This document shows positions 18,018 to 26,379 of a stretch of DNA of 64,000 bases, piece after piece. The position numbers and the translations under genes are program-made. Each line of letters begins with the position of its first letter. Position 1 is the stretch's first letter. Under the pieces are notes generated by a model that did no database searches, had not been told where the DNA came from, and worked only from the letters and a program-made list of their open reading frames with translations. The stretch comes from Pedobacter sp. BAL39 (GTDB lineage Bacteria > Bacteroidota > Bacteroidia > Sphingobacteriales > Sphingobacteriaceae), in contig NZ_ABCM01000012.1 in assembly GCF_000170795.1 (NCBI RefSeq), positions 124,001 through 188,000 of the forward strand, given 5' to 3'.

Positions 18018-19199
18018 ATGGTAACTTACCAACATAGTAAGCCCAGTAGTAAACAAAATCGTACGACTATGATCAGCACAAAAATTCTTTACAAAGCAGT
18101 TTTTAAAAAAGATCAAATTGATGACCAGTATAAGTTTCAGCCTTTGCCGTCGCCATCCGGCAGCTACCCTTACCGTTTAGATGTAGGCCAACAGCCTGTA
18201 GCGACACCGGTGCAGTCGATGGTCTTCCACATGGTAGGTGATACCGGCGGATTGAAACATCCTGAATCTCAGCAGCAAGTCGTAAGTCAGATGTCCCAGC
18301 AATTCCTCAATTGCGGAACGGAAGAACAACGCCCCTCATTTTTATACCACCTGGGAGACATTGTTTATCACTATGGAGAGGCCAACCAATATGAATCTCA
18401 GTTCCTAAAACCCTACGATAATTACCCGGGTCCGATCTATGCCATTGCAGGCAATCACGACAGTGATGTGAACCCTGAATGTGAAGAAGAATACAGCAGC
18501 CTGGAGGCTTTCTATGCGGCATTCTGCAATGTCTGCCCCAAGACAATTTATTTCGGAACGGCAAGCAAGCGCAAAAGCCAGGTACAACCTAATGTATACT
18601 GGACGATGCAGGCCCCATTGGCGACGATCATCGGGCTGCATACCAATGTACCTAAATATGGATACATCGAAAAGGAGCAGCAGCGCTGGTTCGTCAATGA
18701 GCTCAAACACGCCGCATTGCATAAGGCTGATAAGGCGATCATTGTCTGCATGCACCATGCACCTTATTCGGCAGACAACAACCACGGCTCCAGTCAGCCC
18801 ATGATTGAGTTCCTGGAATCTTCATTTGAGGAAGCCGGTGTAAGGCCAGACATCATCTTCAGCGGCCATGTCCACAATTACCAACGCTTCCACAAACAAT
18901 ATAGTGATGGAAAAACCCTTCCTTTTATTGTTGCAGGTGCTGGCGGATTCGACGAGCTGCATGCCCTTGCTGATCCGCAGGGACCGAACATGAATGCCAA
19001 CAGTAAGTTGCTGGACGAGATACATCTGCAAAATTACTGCGACAACAAACATGGCTTCCTTAAGATTGAAATTGAGAAAACACCCTTCAGCTTCGCCATC
19101 CATGGCAGCTACTATACCATCCCGGCACTGGGTGTCAATGTGGAAGATCAGGAGGCGCAGTTGTTTGACACGTTTAAGGTAGATCTTACCGGAAGATAA
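18018..19199 (+). CDS. Calcineurin-like metallophosphoesterase
   Basis: The five blocks of the calcineurin-like phosphoesterase fold are visible in order: MVGDTGG, YHLGDIVYHYGE, AGNHDSD, MHHAPYSADN and GHVHNYQRF. A dinuclear metal centre is therefore expected. Sequence around GNHD and GHVHNYQRF is close to purple acid phosphatase-like enzymes. No signal peptide is seen, so it is probably cytoplasmic. The frame gives 393 aa from 18018; a second ATG at 18069 would remove 17 polar residues of no recognised value and may be the true start. Substrate unknown. It is not clearly linked to neighbours. Confidence 0.88.
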   Translation: MVTYQHSKPSSKQNRTTMISTKILYKAVFKKDQIDDQYKFQPLPSPSGSYPYRLDVGQQPVATPVQSMVFHMVGDTGGLKHPESQQQVVSQMSQQFLNCGTEEQRPSFLYHLGDIVYHYGEANQYESQFLKPYDNYPGPIYAIAGNHDSDVNPECEEEYSSLEAFYAAFCNVCPKTIYFGTASKRKSQVQPNVYWTMQAPLATIIGLHTNVPKYGYIEKEQQRWFVNELKHAALHKADKAIIVCMHHAPYSADNNHGSSQPMIEFLESSFEEAGVRPDIIFSGHVHNYQRFHKQYSDGKTLPFIVAGAGGFDELHALADPQGPNMNANSKLLDEIHLQNYCDNKHGFLKIEIEKTPFSFAIHGSYYTIPALGVNVEDQEAQLFDTFKVDLTGR

Positions 19200-19276
19200 C
19201 CCGGGACACTCTATTTTTTCTGTATGACTACAATCATGGGTTGATGTGACCATCATCACCATCCTAAAACCATTGT

Positions 19277-19314
19277 TTTCTGATCTTTATCACACGAAAG
19301 ATTAACATCAGAAA
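19277..19314 (+). promoter_or_regulatory. Hairpin abutting the start codon of the coiled-coil gene
   Basis: TTTCTGAT (19277-19284) pairs with ATCAGAAA (19307-19314), and an alternative inner pair ATCTTT (19283-19288) / AAAGAT (19297-19302) overlaps it. The distal arm ends 3 nt before ATG 19317, so folding would hide the ribosome entry site. The role is inference. Confidence 0.4.
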
Positions 19315-19316
19315 GC

Positions 19317-19754
19317 ATGAAAACGATAGAAGATCTTCAACTCGAAAATGAGCTCCAGGAGCTTCATCTGGTTACAAAATATTGGATATCAAATCTGGAA
19401 TTTCACAAGAGTGAACTCAATTTTTTCCAAAAACTGTCGTTAAGATATGTTGGGGCAGATAAAGAAAAAATGAAAACCCTGAAAACACTTGTCCAGAGAA
19501 CAGCTGTGCTGAAGGAAAAAATCACCGAAACAGAGGATGCGCTTGCTGCGCACCTGAAAGTGATTGAACCGCTGATGGTCAATCCCCAGGAAAATATTAC
19601 TATCTTATTCCTCAACAGGCACCTGGACATGGAACAGGAAGTCAGCGACCTTTTTGCACATTACAAAATCGTCAGACAGGAAGTGTTGGACTTCGCAGAT
19701 CAGTCTATCGCAGCGAGGTGTTTTGAACAAAACATGAATATCAACCCATCATAA
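19317..19754 (+). CDS. Conserved-looking coiled-coil protein of unknown function
   Basis: A 145-aa protein with no signal peptide or membrane segment. It is largely helical with heptad-like leucine spacing through most of its length (for example LQLENELQELHL near the start and LVQRTAVLKEKITETEDAL in the middle). It is rich in Glu, Lys and Leu. I do not recognise a family. It ends 7 bp before the CoA-transferase gene, so the two are probably co-transcribed. A hairpin immediately before its ATG may control translation. Confidence 0.7.
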   Translation: MKTIEDLQLENELQELHLVTKYWISNLEFHKSELNFFQKLSLRYVGADKEKMKTLKTLVQRTAVLKEKITETEDALAAHLKVIEPLMVNPQENITILFLNRHLDMEQEVSDLFAHYKIVRQEVLDFADQSIAARCFEQNMNINPS

Positions 19755-19761
19755 TATATCA

Positions 19762-21042
19762 ATGAATCATCAAAATCATATTTCAGCAGAAGAAGCAGTA
19801 AAAATCGTTAAATCCGGAGACCGGGTATTCATTCACGGCAGCGCCGCCACACCAATACACCTCGTTAAAGCATTGCAAGCCAGACATGCAGAACTCAACA
19901 ACGTCGAGCTAACCAGTATCACCACCCTTGGCGATATTGACTTCAACGATCCTACGTACAGCAGCAGCTTTTTTTTCAATTCTCTATTTGTATCCGCCAC
20001 TACCAGGTCTGTGGCAAACAGTGCCCATGGCGATTATGTACCTGTATTTTTAAGTCAGATCCCTAAACTTTTCAAAGAAGGCTTTCTTCCTTTAGATGTT
20101 GCGCTGGTGCACGTTTCAGAACCTGATGCACATGGCTATTGCTCCCTGGGCACCTCCGTAGATATCGCAAAAGCGGCTGTAGATACCGCGAAGTACGTTA
20201 TTGCACAGGTAAACCCAAGGATGCCAAGAACACACGGACATGGATTCGTTCACGTCAGCAAGTTCAACGCCATGGTATACCATGAGGCAGAACTGCCGGA
20301 AGTAGACTATGGATTGAAAATTACAGATGCCATGGTGACCATCGGTCAGCACATTGCCTCCCTGGTTGACGATGGTGCCACCTTACAGCTCGGCATCGGC
20401 GGTATCCCAGATCAGGTATTGAAAAACCTGACCAACCATAAAAACCTGGGTCTGCATACAGAGATGCTTTCTGATGGTGTCATTCCTCTGATCCAGAGCG
20501 GGGTCATCAACAATAGCCAGAAAAAGGTAAGCAAAGGAAAGTCCATTACCTCATTTATGATTGGAACGAGAAAATTATATGATTTCGTCAATGACAACCC
20601 TATGATCAGGGTCATGGAGATTTCACATGCCAATGACACCAGTCTGATTCGTCAGAACCCGAAGGTGACTGCCATCAACTCCGCAATTGAGCTGGACCTC
20701 ACCGGTCAGGTTTGTGCAGATTCCATGGGTACTTATCAATATTCAGGCATCGGCGGACAGATGGACTTTATCCATGGCGCTTCGTTATCCAATGGAGGTA
20801 AACCAATTATCGCATTGCCCTCCATTACTTCAAAAGGCATTTCAAGGATTGTTCCCTTCCTGAAAGAAGGTGCCGGTGTGGTGACCACGCGTGGACACGT
20901 ACACTGGATCGTAACAGAATACGGTAAGGTAAACCTCTTTGGAAAAAGCCTTAAACAACGTGCACAGGCATTGATCAGCCTTGCGCACCCGATGCACCGT
21001 GAGACGCTCGACCGTGCATTTCATGAAAGGTTCAAAGTTTAA
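19762..21042 (+). CDS. Acetyl-CoA hydrolase/CoA-transferase family protein
   Basis: The 426-aa protein belongs to the family of acetyl-CoA hydrolases, succinyl-CoA:acetate CoA-transferase and 4-hydroxybutyrate CoA-transferase. It has the N-terminal SAATPIHLVKAL block, the glycine-rich LGIGGIPDQVL, the catalytic glutamate E310 in AINSAIELDLTGQ, and the C-terminal QMDFIHGASLSNGGK and TTRGHVHWIVTEYG motifs. The reaction is transfer of CoA between short acyl acids, probably acetate or a C4 acid; the donor is not determined by sequence. It follows the coiled-coil gene closely and ends 3 bp from the convergent acetyltransferase gene. Confidence 0.93.
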   Translation: MNHQNHISAEEAVKIVKSGDRVFIHGSAATPIHLVKALQARHAELNNVELTSITTLGDIDFNDPTYSSSFFFNSLFVSATTRSVANSAHGDYVPVFLSQIPKLFKEGFLPLDVALVHVSEPDAHGYCSLGTSVDIAKAAVDTAKYVIAQVNPRMPRTHGHGFVHVSKFNAMVYHEAELPEVDYGLKITDAMVTIGQHIASLVDDGATLQLGIGGIPDQVLKNLTNHKNLGLHTEMLSDGVIPLIQSGVINNSQKKVSKGKSITSFMIGTRKLYDFVNDNPMIRVMEISHANDTSLIRQNPKVTAINSAIELDLTGQVCADSMGTYQYSGIGGQMDFIHGASLSNGGKPIIALPSITSKGISRIVPFLKEGAGVVTTRGHVHWIVTEYGKVNLFGKSLKQRAQALISLAHPMHRETLDRAFHERFKV

Positions 21043-21045
21043 CAG

Positions 21046-21327
21046 CTAAAACAGGACGTCGCTCAAACCGGCGTCCTTATCAAAAACACTCTTCGCATAA
21101 GGACATAAAGGAAGGATTTTTATCTTGTTTTCACGCGCGTAATCCACAGCTTTAAGTACCAGCGCCTTCCCTACACCTTTGCCTGAGAAGTCTGGGTTCA
21201 CCTCGGTATGGTCAATAATGATCTTACCGGGGCCCGCCCATACATAACTCATCAGCCCTGCCTCCTTTAACCCCTCAAGTGCCTTGAAATAACCTTTTTT
21301 CTCTGTGTTTTCCTGTTCTATATTCAT
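21046..21327 (-). CDS. Small GNAT-like N-acetyltransferase (NATD1/YidJ-type)
   Basis: The 93-aa protein is a minimal GNAT domain of the NATD1 type. It has a central acetyl-CoA-binding loop PDFSGKGVGKALV, preceded by IIIDHTEVNP, and a C-terminal KILPLCPYAKSVF strand typical of this subfamily. Such proteins are soluble and their substrates are mostly unknown. It faces the CoA-transferase gene head to tail with 3 bp between stops. No clear promoter was recognised upstream. Confidence 0.9.
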   Translation of the reverse strand: MNIEQENTEKKGYFKALEGLKEAGLMSYVWAGPGKIIIDHTEVNPDFSGKGVGKALVLKAVDYARENKIKILPLCPYAKSVFDKDAGLSDVLF

Positions 21328-21392
21328 AAAAGTATTTTTCTAATCTGGATAAAGTATTGTTGTAACCGGGATGGATAACCGGTTAACTGATG

Positions 21393-22280
21393 TTATTTAA
21401 CCTGCTTGCCCTGCGGCGGCAAAGGCACAAAATCTGTTTCTCCCGGCACCGGCGCAAATTGCTGGTCCTGCCAGCGCTGTTTGGCTTCCTCAATCTTCTC
21501 TTTTGATGAAGCAACGAAGTTCCAGTAGATGAACCGTTCCTCCGGAAAGGCATCACCTCCAAAGATGTAAACCACCGTATTTTCCTGCATGGTAAATTCA
21601 CACAGCCGGCTGTCACTGGCCACAAGGATCTGCTTTGGACCATAAATATACCCTTCGCTTTCTATCGCCCCCTGAAGGATATAAAGCGCACTCTCCCCAA
21701 ACAGATCAGCTCCGATAGCAACTGTCTGCCGATCCCGGGCTTTCAGTTCAAGAAAATATAACGGACTGTATACCGGCACCGGCGATTTTCTGCCAAAAGC
21801 TTCACCCGCAATCAGTTTATAGGCAACCCCAGCCTCTTCCCAGTAGGGGATATCTGCGGCTTCAATGTGAAAGAATTCAGGTTCCATCTCTTCCAGCTCC
21901 TTTGGTAAGGCCACCCAGATCTGCAGTCCGTGCAGCATCTTATCAGAACTACGCAGGTGGACAGGCGTGCGCTCAGAATGCGCAATACCCCTTCCGGCTG
22001 TCATCCAGTTCACCTGTCCGGGTTCAATATCAACATGACTACCAAGACTATCCCTGTGGGTAATGCTGCCTTCAAAAAGGAAGGTAAGTGTCGACAGTCC
22101 AATATGGGGATGTGGAGGAACATCAAGATTCTCATGATCACTCATACTGGCGGGGCCCATATGATCAATAAAAGCAAATGGGCCGACCATCCTCTTCTCC
22201 CGAAAAGGCAACAGTCGTCCCACCATAAAATTGCCAATGTTACTCGGCCTTTCTTCTATAATCAGTTTAATATTTGACAT
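21393..22280 (-). CDS. Pirin family protein
   Basis: A 295-aa bicupin of the pirin family. The N-terminal metal site is intact: PPHPHIGLSTLTFLFEG gives H57 and H59, and GIAHSER gives H101 and E103, the four ligands expected in pirins. The C-terminal cupin also follows the family pattern. Pirins with this metal site include quercetinase-like dioxygenases and redox-sensing nuclear proteins; the activity here is unknown. It lies 72 bp downstream of an MdaB-like quinone reductase gene on the same strand, so both may belong to one redox or electrophile-response unit. Confidence 0.95.
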   Translation of the reverse strand: MSNIKLIIEERPSNIGNFMVGRLLPFREKRMVGPFAFIDHMGPASMSDHENLDVPPHPHIGLSTLTFLFEGSITHRDSLGSHVDIEPGQVNWMTAGRGIAHSERTPVHLRSSDKMLHGLQIWVALPKELEEMEPEFFHIEAADIPYWEEAGVAYKLIAGEAFGRKSPVPVYSPLYFLELKARDRQTVAIGADLFGESALYILQGAIESEGYIYGPKQILVASDSRLCEFTMQENTVVYIFGGDAFPEERFIYWNFVASSKEKIEEAKQRWQDQQFAPVPGETDFVPLPPQGKQVK

Positions 22281-22352
22281 GGTATCATCGCTAATTTTCC
22301 GGCATTAAATTACTCCAATATAGCGTAATTGTCGGGAAATTCCGGCTAATTA

Positions 22353-22967
22353 TCAAACTATGGATTCCGCAGGCAACGCTGGCAGAAACAGTTTCTCCAG
22401 ATGCGCTTTGTAAACCAGCATGTCCTGTTCAATGTCAGCATTTTTCTCTACATCGTGAAAATGCATACTTTGAAGAGGTTTCAGACCGATAAAGGCATTC
22501 ATCCGGTGAAAGCCAAATAAAGGCCCCTGGTCAACACTGGTTTCCATGAAAAACTCTCCTGGAAGCGTAAAGGCTTCCTTAGGCGCATTCCAGGAGGTGG
22601 TAACCATATATTTCTTGCCCTGTAGCATGCCACCTGTTCCATAGTTTGCTGTAGGATTTTCATTTGACCGGCCGTCGCTTCGGTAAATCCCATTCCTGTG
22701 ACCTGCACTGAAAACTACGTCGAGGTACTTTTTAAACTCGTGGGGCAGCTGGAACCACCAGATTGGTGTATGGTAAATGATCAGGTCTGCCCATACGTAT
22801 TTTTTTACTTCTTCGGCAGGATCATAAACATCATTGATGTTCGTAATCCGAATTTCCACCCCTTCCTGCTGGCTGAAAAAACTAATGGTTTCATTGGTGA
22901 CTGTGGCATTGAAACGACCTCCGGAGTGTCCGAAAACCTGACCGCCATTTATGATTAAAACTTTCAT
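22353..22967 (-). CDS. NAD(P)H-dependent quinone oxidoreductase, MdaB/flavodoxin-2 family
   Basis: The 204-aa protein has the flavodoxin-like fold of MdaB: the N-terminal IINGGQVFGHSGGRFN FMN/FAD phosphate loop, YHTPIWWFQLPHEFKKYLD, a YGTGGMLQGKKYMVTTSWNA strand and FHRMNAFIGLKP near the C-terminus. Members reduce quinones by two electrons using NADPH and protect against quinone and drug stress. The gene is divergent from a LysR-type regulator across 103 bp. That arrangement usually means the regulator controls this gene. Pirin follows on the same strand. Confidence 0.93.
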   Translation of the reverse strand: MKVLIINGGQVFGHSGGRFNATVTNETISFFSQQEGVEIRITNINDVYDPAEEVKKYVWADLIIYHTPIWWFQLPHEFKKYLDVVFSAGHRNGIYRSDGRSNENPTANYGTGGMLQGKKYMVTTSWNAPKEAFTLPGEFFMETSVDQGPLFGFHRMNAFIGLKPLQSMHFHDVEKNADIEQDMLVYKAHLEKLFLPALPAESIV

Positions 22968-22994
22968 TGTGATATCTGTTTTGATTTGACACTA

Positions 22995-23002
22995 CAAAAT
23001 TA
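22995..23002 (-). promoter_or_regulatory. -7 box of the MdaB-like gene
   Basis: Minus-strand TAATTTTG (23002-22995) matches TAnnTTTG and gives a leader of about 24 nt. A clear -33 TTG is missing. Confidence 0.45.
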
Positions 23003-23029
23003 AAGCGCCGCATTGTATAATTAAAATAA

Positions 23030-23058
23030 GATAAATCATACATTTGTATCATAATTAT
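23030..23058 (+). promoter_or_regulatory. Probable LysR operator and lysR promoter box
   Basis: ATACATTTGTAT (23038-23049) is a perfect 5-bp inverted repeat with 2-bp centre, nested in an outer GATA (23030-23033) / TATC (23047-23050) pair, and followed by the palindrome ATAATTAT (23051-23058). It contains TACATTTG (23039-23046), a TAnnTTTG box that would serve the LysR gene starting at 23071. An operator over the regulator's own promoter fits autorepression. Confidence 0.5.
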
Positions 23059-23070
23059 AATACCTGGTAT

Positions 23071-23967
23071 ATGATTAATCTGGAATGGTTCAGGACCTTC
23101 AAATCGATTTATGAGACGGGAACGCTCACAGGAGCCGCAGAAGCACTATACATTTCCCAACCGGGTGTCAGTCTGCACCTCAGTTCGCTGGAAGCTTATG
23201 TGGGCTACAAATTATTTGACCGGACATCTAGAAAGATGGTGGCCACAGAGCGCGGCAAGGTCCTCTACAATTACATTCAGGAGGCGGTGGCCAAACTGGA
23301 AACAGCAGAACATCATTTTCATAAAAGCACAGAAAAGGACACACCAACGATCAGCATTGGAATGTGTTTCGAAACTTTTCAATTTACACTGGAATCGTAT
23401 CTTCCCCAGCTCCCCTTCAACATCATCATCAAATTCGGGGAGTATCCGGAGATGCTGAACGACCTTGACAATGGCATCCTTGATTTAATTATCACTCCGC
23501 AGAAAGGAGAATCCCCGGGCATTTCCTACAAGCCTTTTTCAAAAGAAAGGATTGTGCTGGTAGCAGGTAGCGAAACTGATCTGGCAGGATTGGAAGGCAT
23601 CGATACCAAAAAGCAACTGCAAGAATTTCAGCAATGGCTGAAGGCTCAAACCTGGTATGGTACTACCGCCGACATGGAACATATGCAGCGTTTCTGGCAC
23701 ACAAATTTCAATAAAAGGCCCGATTTCAAACCCAATTATATCGTACCTAACCTCAGCTCCATCATCCGTTGTATCAGTGGCAAAAATGGACTGGCCATTA
23801 TTCCAGATTTTCTATGCAAAAAAGAAATAGAAAGCGGCCAGATCAAGGTCATCTGGGAAGGAAACAACATCCTGGAAAACACACTTTACTTTTCTACACG
23901 AAAAAAAACCATTTATGCAGGAGAGATTCAGACCATAGAGGATATTTTTGTTAAGGAAATGACTTAG
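23071..23967 (+). CDS. LysR family transcriptional regulator
   Basis: From ATG 23071 the product is 298 aa. The N-terminal helix-turn-helix (residues about 2-60) reads INLEWFRTFKSIYETGTLTG and continues GAAEALYISQPGVSLHL, followed by a periplasmic-binding-protein-like effector domain from about residue 95. An upstream TTG at 23044 would add nine residues but lies in the putative promoter/operator, so it is rejected. It is divergent from the MdaB-like quinone reductase gene, its likely target. The inducer is unknown; oxidised or electrophilic compounds would fit the neighbours. Confidence 0.94.
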   Translation: MINLEWFRTFKSIYETGTLTGAAEALYISQPGVSLHLSSLEAYVGYKLFDRTSRKMVATERGKVLYNYIQEAVAKLETAEHHFHKSTEKDTPTISIGMCFETFQFTLESYLPQLPFNIIIKFGEYPEMLNDLDNGILDLIITPQKGESPGISYKPFSKERIVLVAGSETDLAGLEGIDTKKQLQEFQQWLKAQTWYGTTADMEHMQRFWHTNFNKRPDFKPNYIVPNLSSIIRCISGKNGLAIIPDFLCKKEIESGQIKVIWEGNNILENTLYFSTRKKTIYAGEIQTIEDIFVKEMT

Positions 23968-24062
23968 TAAGTTCTTTATTATATCACTAACAAGACTAAA
24001 AGCTAAAATTATGTGGATAGATCAGTCATCATTAAGTCAATTGTTCTATTTCGGTTCATTTT

Positions 24063-24072
24063 TTGACGTCAA
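24063..24072. promoter_or_regulatory. Palindrome upstream of the two-component system
   Basis: TTGACGTCAA is a perfect 10-bp palindrome 28 bp before the response regulator ATG at 24100. It could be a site for autoregulation, but there is only one copy and no recognised promoter next to it. Confidence 0.3.
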
Positions 24073-24099
24073 CAGTTTATTTTCCCAAAAATAGTGGCG

Positions 24100-24798
24100 A
24101 TGAAGATTTTACTTATTGAGGATGAACCGGGTCTGGTATCTGTAATTATCAGAGGGCTGACCGAAGTTGGCATGCAGATCAGCGTTGCAGGAGATGGGCT
24201 GGTAGGCCTCGAGATGGCTATGAAACATGATTTCGACCTCATCATCCTGGACATCATGTTATCAGGCATGAATGGCATCCAGGTGTGCAGGGAAATCCGC
24301 AAGGGAAACAACAATGTACCGGTACTGATGCTCACCGCCCTGAGCAGTACAGAAAACATCATCACAGGTCTGGACAGTGGGGCCGACGACTATCTGGTAA
24401 AGCCTTTTAAGTTTGCCGAGCTGGAAGCCCGCATCAGGTCGCTGGTCAGGCGCAGCAAGGTGGTCAGCAGTCCGCGCAGCACACAGAGCATTTCAGGGCT
24501 TGAGGTCGACACACTCGCAAAAACTGTTTCCAGAGACGGCAAAACCATCAACCTCACCGCTACAGAATACAGGCTACTCGAGTACTTTATACAAAACCAG
24601 AATGTGGTGCTTTCCAGGATCCAGATTCTTGAGAATGTATGGGATATAGATTTCAATATGGGCACCAATGTGGTAGATGTCTATATCAATTACCTCAGAA
24701 AAAAAATAGACAATGGGTATCAGACCAAATTGATACACACTGTATTTGGCATGGGGTACATCTTTAAATCACAGGCTCCAAATGAAGATACAGACTAA
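24100..24798 (+). CDS. OmpR-family response regulator
   Basis: The 232-aa protein joins a receiver domain (acidic pair E7/D8, phospho-acceptor D51 in LIILDIMLSGMNGI, Lys in DDYLVKPFKF) to an OmpR/PhoB winged helix (from about residue 130; LTATEYRLLEYFIQN, then VDVYINYLRKKID and IHTVFGMGYIF). It is a DNA-binding regulator phosphorylated by the kinase encoded next to it. The start is ATG 24100; a GTG two codons upstream is less likely. Its last 17 bp overlap the kinase gene, so expression is coupled. Confidence 0.96.
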   Translation: MKILLIEDEPGLVSVIIRGLTEVGMQISVAGDGLVGLEMAMKHDFDLIILDIMLSGMNGIQVCREIRKGNNNVPVLMLTALSSTENIITGLDSGADDYLVKPFKFAELEARIRSLVRRSKVVSSPRSTQSISGLEVDTLAKTVSRDGKTINLTATEYRLLEYFIQNQNVVLSRIQILENVWDIDFNMGTNVVDVYINYLRKKIDNGYQTKLIHTVFGMGYIFKSQAPNEDTD

Positions 24799-26158
24799 GA
24801 TTACCCTACTCTTCTTCTGCATGTCGGCCATTGGGCTGATCCTGCTCAACGCATCTATCTTTTATTTTGTCAGCCAGTTCAACTTTGAGGATTTCTTTGA
24901 CCGTCTTGACGCCAGGGTTAACCTTGCTGCCCAAACCAATATTTATCCGGATAAAAACTCGTCTGCTTATGAGGAAGTGAGGGCCAGGTACCTTGAAAAG
25001 CTCGAGGAAGAGAAAGATTACATCATTAAGATCAATCCTGAAAACAACAAGTTCAAGAAACCTTTGCCACTGCCGCAAAGTTTCTACAAAGCCATTCTGG
25101 ACAACGGACGGGCGAGATATAATGAAGAAAACCACTTTTACGTTGGAGCAACCTTCAGTACCTCCTTTGGTAAGTACATCGTGATCGTTGCCGCATCAGA
25201 CCCTTATGGCTTCCAGGAGCTACAGGAACTGAAACGTGTACTCATCATCAGTTTCGTGATCTCTTTGATCCTTACCTATATTGCGGGTGCCGTACTCTCC
25301 CACTACACCATCCAGCCGGTCAGGAACATCACCCGACGGGTAAAGAGCATCAAGGCCAATAACCTGCATTCCCGACTTGACGAACTCAAAGGGCGGGATG
25401 AAATGTCAGAGCTGGTGTCCACCTTTAATAACATGCTGACCAGGCTCGAAACAGCCTTTGAAACACAGAACAACTTCATCAGCAATGCTTCCCATGAATT
25501 GCGGACCCCTTTAACCATCATTACCAGTGAAACAGAGTTGCTCCTTTCCGGCCAACAGCTCGATGCTTCAACGACGCACTCCGTAAAAACAATCCTTTCA
25601 GAAGCGGAGAAGTTACAGCACATCCTGACCAGTCTTCTTGGCCTGGCGCAATCTGGTTTCGATGGAAAGAAACAAAACTGGCAGCAGATCCGCGTTGATG
25701 AGCTGGTACTGAATGTCGCCGATTCTGTAAAAAAGATAGACCCCAACCGCGTCATTGACATCGACTTTTCCGAACTGCCGGATGATGAAGCCTACCTATA
25801 CACAGAAGGAAATGTCAATCTCCTGCAACTCGCCATCAGTAACATCGTGATGAATGGCTGCAAATACTCCAATAATCAGCCCGTTAAGATCCAGGCCAGG
25901 TTCCGGGACAATCTGATTATGGTCATCGTCACAGATCGCGGCATTGGCATTCCCGAGAAAGACCAGCAGCATATCTTTGAACCTTTCTTCAGGGCCTCCA
26001 ACACAGGGAAGTTTGAAGGTTACGGTATTGGACTGCCCCTTACCCTCAACATTATCCGCCTTCACAAGGGTTCCATCGGGATCAGATCTGAAGTGGAAAA
26101 GGGAACAGAAATACAGATTATATTACCCGCACTGAATAGAATTGCCACCAGTTCCTGA
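24782..26158 (+). CDS. Membrane sensor histidine kinase
   Basis: The 458-aa kinase starts at ATG 24782 inside the end of the regulator gene. It has an N-terminal membrane helix (about residues 8-31), an extracytoplasmic sensor region of about 120 residues, a second helix (about 155-180), a HAMP domain (HYTIQPVRNITRRVKSI), HisKA with the phospho-accepting H238 in ASHELRTPLTII, and a HATPase domain with N box NIVMNGCKYSNNQP, G1 DRGIGIPEKD, F box and G2 GYGIGLPL. Domain order matches metal- or envelope-stress sensors of the CusS/QseC type, but the signal cannot be read. A UspA-like gene and a bestrophin gene follow on the same strand. Confidence 0.95.
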   Translation: MKIQTKITLLFFCMSAIGLILLNASIFYFVSQFNFEDFFDRLDARVNLAAQTNIYPDKNSSAYEEVRARYLEKLEEEKDYIIKINPENNKFKKPLPLPQSFYKAILDNGRARYNEENHFYVGATFSTSFGKYIVIVAASDPYGFQELQELKRVLIISFVISLILTYIAGAVLSHYTIQPVRNITRRVKSIKANNLHSRLDELKGRDEMSELVSTFNNMLTRLETAFETQNNFISNASHELRTPLTIITSETELLLSGQQLDASTTHSVKTILSEAEKLQHILTSLLGLAQSGFDGKKQNWQQIRVDELVLNVADSVKKIDPNRVIDIDFSELPDDEAYLYTEGNVNLLQLAISNIVMNGCKYSNNQPVKIQARFRDNLIMVIVTDRGIGIPEKDQQHIFEPFFRASNTGKFEGYGIGLPLTLNIIRLHKGSIGIRSEVEKGTEIQIILPALNRIATSS

Positions 26159-26184
26159 TCCAACTGAAGTTATTTTTAACAACT

Positions 26185-26298
26185 CTCTAATGTCCACATA
26201 CCACATTAGAGCGAAAAACAAGACAAACACCTGTAAAACAACAACTTAAACAAAATACATCTCCTTATATTAGACACAAACTCTAATGAGTATCTAAT
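26185..26298 (+). repeat. Cluster of TCTAAT/ATTAGA elements upstream of the Usp-like gene
   Basis: The 6-mer TCTAAT or its complement occurs five times: 26186-26191, 26205-26210 (complement), 26269-26274 (complement), 26282-26287 and 26293-26298. The first two form a perfect inverted repeat, CTCTAATGT (26185-26193) with ACATTAGAG (26203-26211), and CTCTAATG recurs at 26281-26288. The cluster ends about 80 bp before the ATG at 26380. It may be an operator array; the inverted repeat could also be a weak terminator for the kinase gene, but no T-run follows. Confidence 0.5.
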
Positions 26299-26379
26299 AC
26301 CATTGTTATCTCAGCTTAATAATTGAGCGGTAATATTGCATTGTAAATATTTAATTGTCAATCATTTAAAATTATTTCT

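Noticed and set aside
21053..21077. Short inverted repeat AGGACG/CGTCCT as a terminator between the CoA-transferase and acetyltransferase genes
   Set aside because: Only 6 bp with a long loop, lying inside the acetyltransferase coding sequence and lacking a convincing T-run.
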